Shown piece after piece: positions 35,966-46,997 of a stretch of DNA of 64,000 nucleotides (position 1 is its first letter; each line of letters opens with the position of its first letter). This stretch comes from Crocodylus rhombifer (lineage: Eukaryota; Chordata; Crocodylia; Crocodylidae). The stretch lies in contig JAVSML010024348.1 in assembly GCA_038503035.1 (NCBI GenBank), positions 263,383 through 327,382 on the forward strand, written 5' to 3'. The translations under genes were made by a program, and so were the position numbers. Under the pieces are notes generated by a model. The model was not told where the DNA came from. It was given only the letters and a program-made list of their open reading frames with translations, and searched no databases.

Positions 35966-36954
35966 AAGGGATAGAATTCCACTCTTAACTATGAGCAAAA
36001 GATCACCATGTACTTTTAGGGATACACATCCCCTCCACAATCTACAGCAGATCTACTAATGCCTGTTGCAGATTTCCATAAAGAACTGTGTAGTAAGCAT
36101 ATTCTTAAGAATCTACTTTTAGGAAGCTGAGTACCCAGAACCCAGTCAAAGTCACTGTGAATTATAGATACTCAGCACCTCTATAGATCAGCTGAGCTCT
36201 TGGGCTGTTGGCTGCCATTCTCACCCATCCTCACTCAGTGGGGAAAATGAGTCTTGCCTGCTGGATCACCACTGTTCCTAACCTTTGCCTTTGTTCCTTT
36301 CCCATCCTCCTTTCCCTTTCTCTTCTTTTCTGACCATTAACAGCAATTCTCAGTTCCTGACTAGGGGTTTCACCCCTGTCATCTATTCCATGTCAGCTGC
36401 TAAAATGATCCAGGAGTTGAACCAAAGCTGACTTGTAAAATATCTTCATCAGAGCATAACAGGGCAACTCTGCATGGTGGGCAGTAGCAATGCACAGCTG
36501 CTATTTTTGCCTCTACCCTGTTGGGACCCAGAGGCCTTCAGGCCTGGGTTTAACCTTTGTGCTCAGCTCAGGCTGCATGCTTTGCTTGAACTGTAGTCAT
36601 GACCTGCACCCAGTAAAAGGAGCAGATGGAGAAATACTGTCCCTGACTTAACATGAATCAGAAAGTTGGGTAACTAAATTGAATAAATATGGCCTGGGCA
36701 TAAAAGGAACAGTCAGACCCAAACCTACCCCAACCTAAGAATAAAAAGATGACCTCAGAATGGAAAATTCCAGTTAAAGGTAACCGTATTTGGCAAACAG
36801 AAGCAAGATTATTCATGTGCATTAGGAGGAAGGCTTATGTTAATTTGATGTATTAAAAGAGGTGTACCTTTCTGGAAGTGCCAGGACTGGGGGAGTTCTC
36901 CATGCCCTCTGGCCCTCTAGTGTTGGGGCTTCCCAGGAGCCAATTTGCTCCTAG
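35966..36954. other. Non-coding sequence, nothing recognised
   Basis: No supported feature. Confidence 0.45.
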
Positions 36955-37135
36955 TCAGCATCTACACATGTGCTACTGCACAGTGTCTACTGTGCACCTA
37001 GTTCACTACCTGTAGTAGTCAACTGTGCAGTAGACTAATTTACTGCACAGTAAATGTGTGCTATGTAGATGGTGACACTTTACTGCACAGTAGATTAGTC
37101 TACTGCGCAGTAAAGCATCTTGTGTAGACACACCC
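36955..37135. mobile_element. Palindromic MITE with TACTGCGCAGTA-type motifs
   Basis: GCATCTACACATGTGC at the left and its inverse GCATCTTGTGTAGACACACC at the right frame an interior of repeated self-complementary words (TACTGCACAGT, CTACTGTGCA, CTACTGCGCAGTAAAG). There is no coding capacity. The TGTGTAGACACACC end is shared with the elements at 37,139, 39,640 and 49,130. Confidence 0.75.
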
Positions 37136-37138
37136 AGA

Positions 37139-37341
37139 AGCCACATCTACATGGGACTCAGATTGCACAGTCATTTAATACTTGCATAAACAAGCACTAA
37201 CTAACTGTGCAGTAACCAGAGTTACTGTGCTATAGCATCGCTGAATGGCTTTTTTGTGACACTGACTGCGCAGTAGCATCATGTCATGCTTTCTGCCATG
37301 TGACACTACAGCTCAGTCAGCATCTCGTGTAGACGTGGCCA
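37139..37341. mobile_element. Second palindromic MITE of the same type
   Basis: CCACATCTACATGGG (left) and TCTCGTGTAGACGTGG (right) are inverted ends, and the interior again has CTGTGCAGTAACC and CTGCGCAGTAGC. It lies directly beside the previous one. Confidence 0.7.
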
Positions 37342-37439
37342 GAGTTTCCAAAAGTTATAGATGTTAATATTTTAAGGCAAAGTGCTCCAACCAAACTGTT
37401 TAAATCAAGATGAGATACCTTTGTAAAACATTCACTCTA

Positions 37440-37545
37440 GTTTTAAAGAAGTGATGGGATAGATGCAGAAATTACCAGAAGAGGTTCTGTAGCCTGTAAG
37501 AGGTCAGACCACCTGATCATAATGGTCCTTTACAGGATTAAGCTT
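37440..37545 (+). mobile_element. CR1-like 3' tail fragment
   Basis: GAGGTCAGACCACCTGATCA followed by TAATGGTCCTTTACAGG is the conserved CR1 3' UTR layout (gtcagactagatgatcataatggtcc), diverged. Confidence 0.65.
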
Positions 37546-38761
37546 CTATGTGAATGCTCAAGTCAAGGACATGAGCTAGTATATGTCATATGGACTGGGA
37601 CATGACTTATCATGGTCAGAAGATAACCTCTTACCAGAGCTCTGGTGTAGGATACTGCAGGGGGCCAAGCCACTATCTGTCTGCATGTACTTTTAAACCT
37701 GGGTACATGCATTAATGTATTCACTGTCAGTCACTGTGTGTGTTGGGGATGGCTTGAGGTAGGTGGAAGGGAAGGTAATAGAAAACAAGTCACAAAGCAG
37801 TGGGCACAATGTACATGTTTTCTATAGGACAAGTCTCTACATATTAACTGAGCTAGGAGGCGGGCCCCCCAAAACCCTTCAAGAACTCTGGACCATGGAG
37901 GAGGAGGGAATTTTATTTCCCAGATTTTCTTTCTTCTCCATTAATCTGCATTAATGAGCACTAGACCAGGATCCAAAAAAGACTGGCCAGTGGGGAAGAG
38001 AGGGGAAATGAATCAGCTGGAGTGTCCCTCTCCTGTCAGGAGCCAAGCCACATTCAGACCACTAGGCTAGTGAGGAGCCTCCTTTCCGCTGTAGAGTAAG
38101 TGGCTCTTGTATTCAGGAAGGATAACAGAACTGTTCTTGTATTAAAGGGTGAGGGTGGGGGCATTCATTATGTCCTTAAAGCTGCTGACAGTTGTACACA
38201 TACTTCTTTGAATTAATTAATAGGCTGGATTAGTTTCAGCAATATTTTTCATTACATAAAAAGGACGGGTACCTTATACCTTCCTGAGAAAAATATTTAT
38301 AATTGCACCCACTGATTATGCAGAGGGTGAACATACATTTTTAAGAAGTGCTGATGGGTGTATAAATGCAAAGCTTAGAAACTATGATTCTTCCAAATGA
38401 TAATATTGACTACACTGCAGTTGTGCCCAACCCTGGAGGAGAGGAGGGAGCTGTAATCATAGGGAGCATGCTGTCTCCTGAAGTCATCACTCATCAGCTC
38501 TGTTCTGGCAAGCCCTGCCCTTTCTTGCACCCTCATTGCCTGATTACATTCTTGGCTTCTATTTCAAAAACACATTATATTTTCAGCCCTCATAGTTATA
38601 GAGAAATGTGAATCCATGCAGTGATGTCAGCAGCTAGCCAGCCTGAAACAACAGCTCTGAAAGGACTGCCTGCCAGGCATTCACTTCCATAGGATGCTCA
38701 TTCTGAAACCCAGGGAAGATCAGTAGTGTGACCAATGGGGTTTTGGAGGTAGTAACTGGGG
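37546..38761. other. Non-coding sequence, nothing recognised
   Basis: No supported feature. Confidence 0.45.
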
Positions 38762-39275
38762 GTGTTTGTACATGCCACGGGGGTTTACTTCAGTTTAATT
38801 CTTCCTAAATTGAAGTGGTGGGTCTTTAAAAACACTGCTTCAATTAAGGGCAAAGTAAACCCCCATGGCACATACACAAGGATTGGGCCTGACCCTTACC
38901 TGCCTCTCCAGCAGTGGGGAGGGGAGGCGGGCCAAGCAGTCCCTGAGCTGCAGGGGGAAGTAGCGATGTCCCCCAGGTGGCACCCACCTGCAGGCACCCA
39001 GCCTGAGTGGTCCAGGAGGGCACTGCAGCTGTGGAGGGAAGCACCAGGCCCCATGCAGCTCAGGCAGGCAGGCTCTGGGGAGAAGAAAAACAAAAAAAGA
39101 TCAGGCCTGCCACTTTTTTTCCCCCTTCAGTGAAGCCTGTCTGCACAGCTTCTGAGATGCACGGGGCCTGGTGCTTCCCTCCACAGCAAACTAAACCACC
39201 GTGGAGATGTTTTATTTTGCTGTATCCCAAAGTCATTTAATGTGCATTATGCTGCCGACATGTGCAAACATCTCT
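38762..39275. mobile_element. TIR element with internal inverted repeats
   Basis: The left end GTGTTTGTACATGCC and right end GACATGTGCAAACA are inverted. Inside, GGGGGTTTACTTCAGTTT faces AAAGTAAACCCCCATGGC, and TGTGGAGGGAAGCACC (about 39,034) faces GGTGCTTCCCTCCACA (about 39,170). No transposase. The superfamily is not assigned. Confidence 0.65.
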
Positions 39276-39394
39276 ACCATTAAAGTGGTGCAAAAGGGCG
39301 TTAAATCACTTCAAAGGCCAATTTTGTGGCAAGTACAAATGGCCTGGGGCAACGGCCCTGGAGACCCACTTGGGTTTGTTGTGTCCCTATGATG

Positions 39395-39640
39395 CTATAA
39401 TGGGTCTTACACCAGGCAAGAAGACTAAAACATGGTTGTCCTAAACTAAAAGCAAGTTTATTGAACCCTAATGGATACAATTCTAATGAAAATTGAAGTA
39501 GCAGTAGCAGTTAAAAGTTTTAGGTTTGTAGCTAGTCAAAGCAGATGCTCACCACCCCAAAATGTTACAAACACAGCTTCGCTGGTTAATCAAACTGTGC
39601 AGCTCCTGGCTCCCACCTCTGATGTCAAGACAGGATCTTG
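39395..39640 (-). repeat. Possible LTR fragment
   Basis: On the minus strand AATAAA (39,457-39,462) is followed by CTTGCTTTTAGTTTAGGAC and a short GC-poor tail, resembling the R/U5 end of an LTR. The U3 edge and a target duplication were not found. Confidence 0.3.
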
Positions 39641-39644
39641 AATC

Positions 39645-40250
39645 AATAACAGGATCTCTTCAAGCTCTCCTGTGGGGAGCTGGGAGGTGAGCAGTGCTGG
39701 GATGGAGGGGAAGAGAGGTACTAGGACCAGGGAGTTGCTTCAGAAGCAGGACAGCCCAGGGCTGCTCAGGAAAATCCTTGCACAGCCTGGAGATGGCTTG
39801 GAGCTGCCCCAGAAGTGGGACACTTCTGGGCCACCCCCAGTTGTGTAGGGAAGCCCCACTGGGCACAGAACTGTCCCCATGTGCAGGGGGCCAAGAGAGC
39901 TCTGCAGTGGCAGCTGTCTCCTGTCCCCTTCCATATCAAGACCCCTCTTAATGTGCACAGGGCCAGAAGACAGCTGCCACTGCAGCTGGCAAAGCTCTCC
40001 TGGCCCTGTGCACATGGGGATCAGCCCTGTGCTCCCTGACAAGCCCCAGACTAGCACCCAGGAGAGCCTGGAGCTCAACCTGGCTGCTGCAGAAGGTCAG
40101 AGTAGGGTTGGAGCAGATTTGCTCCACTGGGTTGCTCCCACTGAGAGCAGATTTGCTTCCAACAGGGAGCACTTGTAGGTGCACCCCAGGAAGGCTTACT
40201 GCACACTAAACCTTTATAGCATTAATTGCATATGTAGACATGCCCTCTAA
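39645..40250. mobile_element. GC-rich palindromic TIR element, copy 1
   Basis: The interior carries ATGTGCACAGGGCCAGAAGA facing its inverse near 39,995-40,020 (GGCCCTGTGCACATGGGGAT) around CAGCTGCCACTGCAGCTGG. It ends with ATGTAGACATGCCC at about 40,240. It shares CCCATGTGCA/CACAGGG and GCAGCTGTC blocks in the same order with 49,130-49,797. The left end is not resolved. Confidence 0.6.
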
Positions 40251-41257
40251 GCATTTTTTTTTACTACTACCAGCTTAAGACCTGCTGCATGAGACTGTCA
40301 AACTGAAACCACCTTCCCAAGATAACACGCGTCTTTCTATGTGTTAGAAGACATGTTTAAAGGCCTGCTTCTCCTGCTCCCTTTCTATTTGGTAACTGAC
40401 ATCCAGACTCCACCTAGCTATAATATTCTACTCTCTTTTATCTACAGTAATTTGGTGGTTTATAGCTGGCTTCCATTAATACCCAGCATTCATGAAAAGA
40501 GGATTCCTCATCAAAGATGGACTTTACCTGAACACATCAGTAAAGAATCGTAGAGAATCATGGAGAGGTAGGGCTGGAAGTCACCTCCAGAGGTCATCTA
40601 GTCTAACCCTCTGCCTGAGAGAGAATTGTCCCTATCCAAACCATGCTATACAAAACAATGATCTAAACTCTACATAAGAGGATTGTCAACTCTGACACAG
40701 CACAGACCTAACACCCTAACCTGCTACAAATAATGCAGAGGAACAACAGCAGCCAATGTCCTGCTTTTATGACATATTGTCAATATATCCCAGGTACAGG
40801 GCCATGCTCCCTGCTACAGGGGAAGGCAATAACTCCCACAGCCCATGCCCATCTGACCTTGGGGTAAAATTCCTTCCTGACCTAAAATATGGGGATTGGT
40901 CTCACCCTGCACAGTGGGGCAAGACCTTTTAGCCAGAAACCTCTGGCTTTGGTCCCAGCAGGAGCATTGGCACACCACAGTCAAAGTAGCCAATTCCCAG
41001 TGCCTCTGAGGAAGGGGTAAAAACAGCCTGACACATGGAGCAGAAAGAGAGGAGGAGGTCAGGGCAACCAGCAAAGCCCAGAAGCACAGAAAATACCCAT
41101 AGTAGGTGTAACAGGGAACCCTAACCCTGTTACTAGGAGGCAGGGCTGCCCCTTTAAGACCTGAGTCTATAGGAACACCAAGCACCAGGAGGGTAGGGGT
41201 TAAAAGCCCAACCACCCAGGCTGGTCAGCTGACAGGAAGGGGATAGGCCCGTGGGCA

Positions 41258-41266
41258 CATATAAAT
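41258..41266 (+). promoter_or_regulatory. TATA box of the outer LTR
   Basis: CATATAAAT about 150 bp inside the LTR, downstream of CCCCTTTAAGACC and GGTTAAAAGCCC. The position fits a U3 core promoter. Confidence 0.5.
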
Positions 41267-41413
41267 CCCAGGGCTGTGACTGACAGGACGTGGTCTCTGG
41301 CAAGCAGCCAGGGGAAGAGAGTGCCTGCAAACCAGTAATGTTGTGCCTGCTGGCCAGACTGTTGCTATGGATAATGAGGCTCCGGGAGTCTGCAGGGTAC
41401 TGTCGGAGCCTAG

Positions 41414-42237
41414 CCCCGGTGTCACGGTGGGGCTGAGTACAGATTGAACAGGTGGGATTAGCAGCGAGGAGTCAGAGCTGTCGGACAAGCGTGTGGTTAC
41501 AAAAGGTAATGCTTTTATTGTTTTATTTACACCCCAAGATGGCAAGGTGGCATAGGCTGGTTCAATCTTGTTACCACAAAGAACGAAATACGATGAACGG
41601 TCGATGACAAGAACGATGAAGAGACGTGAATGAGGCCGAGTCGGTAACAGTGGCGGAGGTGATGCACGAAGTAACCAGAACGAAGAACGTGGAACGAGTA
41701 GCCGAGGCGTGAAATGAGAAATGAAGCCGGAACATGGTCAAGGAACGAGTAAAACAGCAACGAGTGGTCGAGGGGCGTGACAAGCGAGTAATCGAAGACT
41801 GGAATCAATAATCAATAATGGGTGATCGAGACGAGGCGAACGTTAGGTACACCGAGATATGACAGCGGCAGAGAGACCAGTGGGCCCTGGGCCTAAGTGA
41901 ACCAGGGTTCTAAGCGGCTCCTGAGGCAGTCTCTGCTGCACCAGTCTCCACTCAGGTTTGGTCTGGTCTCTCGCCCCTGGGCGGAAACTTACTAGCCTTA
42001 AGTATGATCTGAGTGGCCAATCATGCAGCGTTCCCCATGGAAGCTTCTAGTCAAGTTACATCATGCTGCAACAGGACTGGGCATGTGCAAAGTGCCAATT
42101 TAGATTACCTCAATGTAAAGGTCACGCAGGGGGTATGCGTTATAGCCCTCTGGGGGGTTTCCATTCACTTGCCCCTGTATGTCTGTGCTTAACCCTGTGT
42201 TAGCCAGCACCTCATTCAAACTTTGTTCTGACAGGCA
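41414..42237 (-). mobile_element. LTR-like element nested in the outer LTR, minus orientation
   Basis: On the minus strand it begins near TGCCTGTCAGAACAAAG and ends near CCCCACCGTGACA. A promoter-like region (ATTGGCCACTCAG, CATACTTAAGG) precedes a CpG-rich pyrimidine tract, and AATAAAACAATAAAAGC (41,513-41,529) sits close to the end. CCTAG at 41,409-41,413 and 42,238-42,242 is a candidate 5-bp duplication. If the TG...CA rule is applied strictly, the ends move to 41,420 and 42,233, where the flanks do not match. The boundaries are therefore uncertain. Confidence 0.55.
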
Positions 42238-43924
42238 CCTAGAGCTGGGAGGTACTCAATACTTGAGGAGCAATTTGGGGTTTTTAAGGAGTCAGAGTGT
42301 GGCTTGTAGGACTTTTATTATGTTATAGCCTGGGGGCTCATATTTATGTTATTGTTTTATCTGGTGCACCAGGGCTGAAGCTATTGTGGGGAGAGGAGGA
42401 GGCCTCATTGGGGCACACTGCTGTGCAAAGCCCCAGTGCCAGGGGGTGATCAGACCCCAGCACCAGGGGTGCAGCGCTGGGGGGAGCAGATGCAGCATCC
42501 TAGGGTGCAGGTCAACACTTATATACCATCTGTGAGTTGTGGATCACTGTGTAGGGGAGGTTTGGAGCAGTGGATAGCAACCCGTAGTATTGGGGTAGTA
42601 AATGGGCAACCTCCCACCTGAATAAGATCATAATTGTTCCATCAAGGTGTGGCAGGTGAGAAAGGTGGGTGGGTAGCCCAGAGACAGAGGGTCTGGCCTA
42701 TGTTGGACAGGCCTGGGGGTGGACCCCTGTCACAGTAGGAAATACACCTAGATCATCCCCATCTAGTGGCTGTCCAACCACATCTTGAAAACCTCCAGTG
42801 ATGGAGAGTCCACAACTTCCCTAGGCAGTCTATTCCACTGCCTCACTGTTCTGGCAGTGTTGTAGGCCAAGTGTTTCTGGATATCAAAACGTACTTTGCT
42901 GTAGCTTCATGCCATTGTTCCACATCCTCCTCACTGCAGCAAGAGAAAAAAGTGCTTTCCCTCTTCTTTATGACAGCCTTTCAAATATTTGAGGACCGCT
43001 ATCATGGTCCCCTTAAGCACCTTGTCCAAAGCTGAACATGCGTAGGTCTTTCAGCCTCCCTTGTATGACTTGCCTTCCATGCCCTTGATCATCTTTGTTG
43101 CCTGCCTTTGGCCCCTCTCTAACTTCTTCATGTCCTTTTAAAAATGTGGAGCCCAGAGCTGCACACGGTAGTCCAGACCAGGTTTAACCAGTGCCAAGTA
43201 GAGGCACTATCCCCTCCCATGTCTTGCACCTAATGCTTCTATTGATGTATCCCAAAACCACACTTGCTGTTTGTGTGGCTGCAGCACACTACAGGCTCTT
43301 ATTGAGTCTGTGTTCTACCAAGACCCTTAAGTCTTCTTTCATAGTGCTGCCATCCAGCCCCCATTTTGTATTGTGTCTTTGATTATTCCTCCGGGATAGG
43401 AAGAATAGGCACCTTGCATTTGTCTGCTTTGAACTTCATCCTGTTAGCTCTAGCCCAGCTTTCCAAACTGAATTCTGAATTGTGTTCACATCCTCTAACA
43501 TGTTTGAAGTCCTTCCCAGTTTTGTGTCATCTGTAAACTTGCTCAAGAAGCTTTCTATGCCAGTATCCAAATCATTAATAAACATTCAACAGGACCAGGC
43601 CCCTGTGGCACTCCACTTGACACTTCCTGCCATTCTGACATGGACTCATTAACAATTATTGTTTGCTTGCAGCTATTGAGGTGGTTATCTTTCCACTTTA
43701 TAGTAGTTTTATCTAGCCCACATTTCTCCAAGAAGATCATGTGGGACCCTGAAGGTCATCTGGGACCTTGTCAAAATTCTTGCTGAAGTCCAGATACACT
43801 ATATCCACAGTATTCCCTTCATCTGCCCAAGTAGTTACTTTGTCAAAGAAGGACATCAAGTTTCTTTGGCCAGGCTTGGTTTTTCATGAATCCATGCTGG
43901 TGGCCTGCAGTCAACCTTTACTAC

Positions 43925-44430
43925 CGCATGCGTGCCAGAGCAAACATTTTGCTCAGCATACCACCACTGGCCTGGACTCTGGGCAGCTGCTGCCAACCAC
44001 AAAGCCCAGTTTGCTCCCAGCAGGCAGTTGGGAGATTGCAAGCCCTGGGCTTCATGGCTGACAAGCCACCCACAGCCTGACCTGGCTGTAACTGGGAGGC
44101 TGCAAACAGCTTCACTGGGCTCCAGAGCCCCAGCTGGGCTTTGTGCCAGTGGCAGCTGCACACCACCCTCTGGGTGGATGGCAGGGGGGAGCCTGAGGCA
44201 GTACAACCCCAGCCTTTCCCCTACCACGCACCTGGAGGCATGCATGCAGTCACCACTGCCACAGATCCAGTGCCAGGGCTCTAGAGCCCAGTGCAGCTGT
44301 TTGCAGTCTGTTGCCCACCTACTACAGCTGCCCAGAGCTGCACCGGGCTCCAGAGTCTTTGGCCAGGTTCTGTGTCAGTGGTGACTGCAGACATTGGTGG
44401 CAGTGAGTGGCGACCACAGAGGACCCACAG
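43925..44430. other. GC-rich block replacing part of the CR1
   Basis: About 500 bp of CAG/CTG-rich sequence (GGGCTCCAGAG occurs twice, at about 44,117 and 44,346) between CR1 RT and CR1 linker. Roughly 0.7 kb of expected RT N-terminal coding is missing here. I see no clear TIR or duplication, so it may be an insertion with deletion. Overlapping frames on both strands are compositional. Confidence 0.45.
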
Positions 44431-46142
44431 CTTCCTTGGTCCTTCTTTTCTGTACTTAGAGAACCTCTTCTTGTTGTCCTTAACCTACTTTGCCAAGTAC
44501 AGCTCATTCTTTATTTTTGCCTTCCTGTTTTTGTCCCTGTAGGGTCTTGCTGTTTCCTGGTATGCTCCCTTGTTGACCTGCCCATTCTTTCATGGCCTGT
44601 ATGCTTTCCTTTTGCATTTGAGGTATTTTAAAAGCTCCTTGTGAAGGCACTTTATTTTCTTGCCACTCTTCTTGTGCTTCCATTGTGTTGGGACAGTTTC
44701 TTGTTGGGTTTCCAATAGTGTGCCCTTTAGGAGCTCCCAGCCCTCTGGGTGCCTTTGGTCTATCCTCCCATGGCACCGTGCCTGTTTAAGTCGAGTCCAA
44801 TGCAGTCTGCCTTTTTGAAATCTAGTGTCCTGATTTTTGCTGACCTCATGCTTTCCCTGTCTCAGGATCTGGAATTCTTTGTACCATGATCATTTCCTCC
44901 CAAGTTACCCATCACCTTCACATCCTCTACCAGTTCTTCCCTGTTCTTCAGTGAACCCCCTTGACTCCCACCCCCATCCCCCACTCCCACTCTAATACAA
45001 GAACAGTCAGGAAAAGATCCAAGGTAAATGATCCCCTAGTTGTATCATTCTGAAAAAGAGAAAATTATCCTCCACACAAGGTAGAAACCACCTTGACATT
45101 TTGTTTGGCTACATTTGTTCTTCCATCAGATGTCCAGGAAATTTTAAGCCTCATCAGTACCATCCCATACCTTTTGGATATATTATCACCTTCTTGAAGA
45201 GTGCTTCATCCACCTTCTCTTCTTCATTTAGTGGCCTACAATAAAACCCCACTGTGTATATAGGTGCTGCATAGTTCACCTTTCATCTCCACCCAAATGC
45301 ATTCTGCTCTGGTGTCGTCTTCCACCTGAGTCTTCAGAGAGAGAGACTGGCAGGGCTGATGAGAACCTTAAATTAAGAAACAAGAGAAAAAGATCAAGAT
45401 AAATTCAAGAAATCTCCATGCCTAGATTTACTATGTAGGAAGAAGAACAGTTAGGTAAATGAGAAGTCAGCAATGTAAAACTGGAAGACTGGGAACAAGA
45501 AGAAAATATTAATATTGAAGAAAACAGTCAGGCAGTATAATTGAGATATGCTTGATTTGGCTAGCAAATTAAATGTGGTTGAGGGAAAAAACAAATGCAG
45601 TGTTTGTTTACAAATGCAAAGAACCAATCACAAGAATGAAGTGGAGAGATTATAATTACAAGTGCAAGCCAAAAACAATAATAAAACAATAAAACAGGAA
45701 TGACTGGCACACAAGTATTAAAGTATATATGCTGTGCAGAAAAGACAAAACTAAAGATACAGGTGGAGAGACATTGGTGTTTACAAGAGACTAAAAAAAT
45801 AAGAAAGTATAGTATGGATTAACCAGAACTTGATGGGCCAGATCTTGAGGGAACGGTGGTAAAAGAGGTTACACTTGGTTAGTACTGGGGACTTGCTACA
45901 GTCCTTCAGGGTTGGATTTGGATTATGGAGACAGAACTCTGAAATGTTGTTAGAGGAAACATTACTGAGAATTGTCTCATTATGGAAGACTTTAACCACT
46001 TGGATAAACATTGAAGAACCGTGTTATTAATAATCTTTGGGCCCAGATATTTGGTGCAATACATATTTCTTCACCAAATAGAACTAACAAGATGCTACTT
46101 TAGACATGGTTTTGGTAAGTAATGGTAAATAGAGCACACATT

Positions 46143-46440
46143 TGAAAGAGCTATCTAAATTCCCCTCAATAGCCTGCTACAATACAACAAAAGAACTTCC
46201 TGCAGCTACACACCTATCACTCCAACCTGGAACTGATCATAAGAATCATCAAAAAAACTACAGCCGATACTGGATAAAGATCACAACCTTGAGAGAAATA
46301 TTCCCAGCCCCTCTGCTCCTAGCTTTCAAACATCCCCCTAACCTTGCCCACCTCATTATCAGAAGCAAACTCTCCACAGCACAACAGACCAACTGAGACA
46401 CCACCTGGCCTTGGCAAGAAATACTTAACCCATCAACACA
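46143..46440 (+). mobile_element. Penelope-like retroelement fragment (tentative)
   Basis: The frame 46,142-46,396 includes SRYWIKITTLREIFPAPLLL and AFKHPPNLAHLIIRSKLS, resembling the FPxPPLxAFRRPxNLxxxLVRxKL block near the C-terminal side of Penelope-type reverse transcriptases. It ends in a stop and continues as low-complexity AC-rich sequence. It interrupts the CR1 above. Identification is from motif memory only. Confidence 0.4.
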
Positions 46441-46645
46441 ACTCCACTTATACTACTATCAACACCCTCCGCTAAAAAAATAATCAGAATCCCTCGTTCC
46501 TACACACGCCTGCTCAGGGCACCTGCATGAGAAGCTGGGGAGAGGGGAGGGTTATAACACAGCATCTCATGATTTACATACCATCTTGATTTTTAAGAGT
46601 TTGTCTCCTTGATTTTTGACACAATGGGGTTGGCAATACTGCTAA

Positions 46646-46997
46646 GCGTGCCTACACACATGCAGCAAGGCTGCTTCAACATGTAATTACAGCACATCAG
46701 AGCAGACTTGATTAATCAAGTCTACTGGAGTGTGGTAATTGCCATGCTCCAGCAGATTCTAGTGTCATGTGTATCAATGTCTCTGCACTGAAAAATGGAG
46801 GTGGGGGTGTTTTTAATTAAAACTCATTCAATGAACTTTAGTTAAAGCACCCTCACTGCCATTTTTCAGCATGGGGATGTTAATACACATGACGCTCTGG
46901 GCACTTTAATCAGAGCAGCTCTCAGAGCTACTCTAATTAAAGCACACACCCACCCACCCACCCACCCCCAACTCCTGGAGCATGTCTATAAATGCCC
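46646..46997. mobile_element. PIF/Harbinger-type MITE with TAA target duplication
   Basis: The ends are GCGTGCCTACACACATGC and the inverse GCATGTCTATAAATGCCC, flanked by TAA at 46,643-46,645 and 46,998-47,000, the 3-bp TWA duplication typical of Harbinger. The interior is palindromic (AAAATGGAGGTGGGGGTG facing CACCCTCACTGCCATTTTTC). A (CCCA)n run sits at 46,945-46,968. It is homologous to the right end of the transposase-bearing unit at 50,104-50,992. Confidence 0.82.

Larger units (their letters stand above)
41107..42734 (+). mobile_element. Solo LTR inserted in CR1, itself interrupted
   Basis: The unit begins TGTAACAGGG, ends CCCTGTCACA (short inverted LTR ends) and is flanked by GTAGG on both sides (41,102-41,106 and 42,735-42,739). 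A TATA-like CATATAAAT lies at 41,258. Without the inner insertion it is about 800 bp. No retroviral coding sequence is present. The orientation is taken from the TATA motif and is less sure than the insertion itself. Confidence 0.78.
40545..45345 (-). mobile_element. Old CR1 LINE, long copy split by an LTR
   Basis: The 3' end at about 40,545 (AATCGTAGAGAATCATGG) leads into a long 3' UTR (40,600-41,106, with GAAATTCCTTCC-like and GGTCTCACCCTG blocks). It is interrupted at 41,107-42,734 and continues as C-terminal ORF2, RT (ERNHLNSCKQTIIVNES-like and YLDFSKNFDKV-like decayed frames near 43,620-43,800), linker (44,430-44,870) and endonuclease to about 45,345. Between 43,925 and 44,430 CR1 sequence is replaced by an unrelated GC-rich block. 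Many stops. This copy is clearly older than those at 24,371 and 62,903. Confidence 0.85.

Noticed and set aside
36100..36260. A SINE-like segment (AGTCAAAGTCACTGTGAATT, ACTCAGCACCTCT)
   Set aside because: Reminiscent of an old interspersed repeat, but too short and diverged to name or bound.
39660..40184. Frames of 74-112 codons on both strands
   Set aside because: They are translations of a palindromic TIR element, and the near-identical words on both strands come from the inverted repeats.
41225..41808. Minus-strand frames of 93-106 codons
   Set aside because: They lie within the nested LTR-like elements. Their Ser/Leu-rich content follows from the TCG-rich tract.
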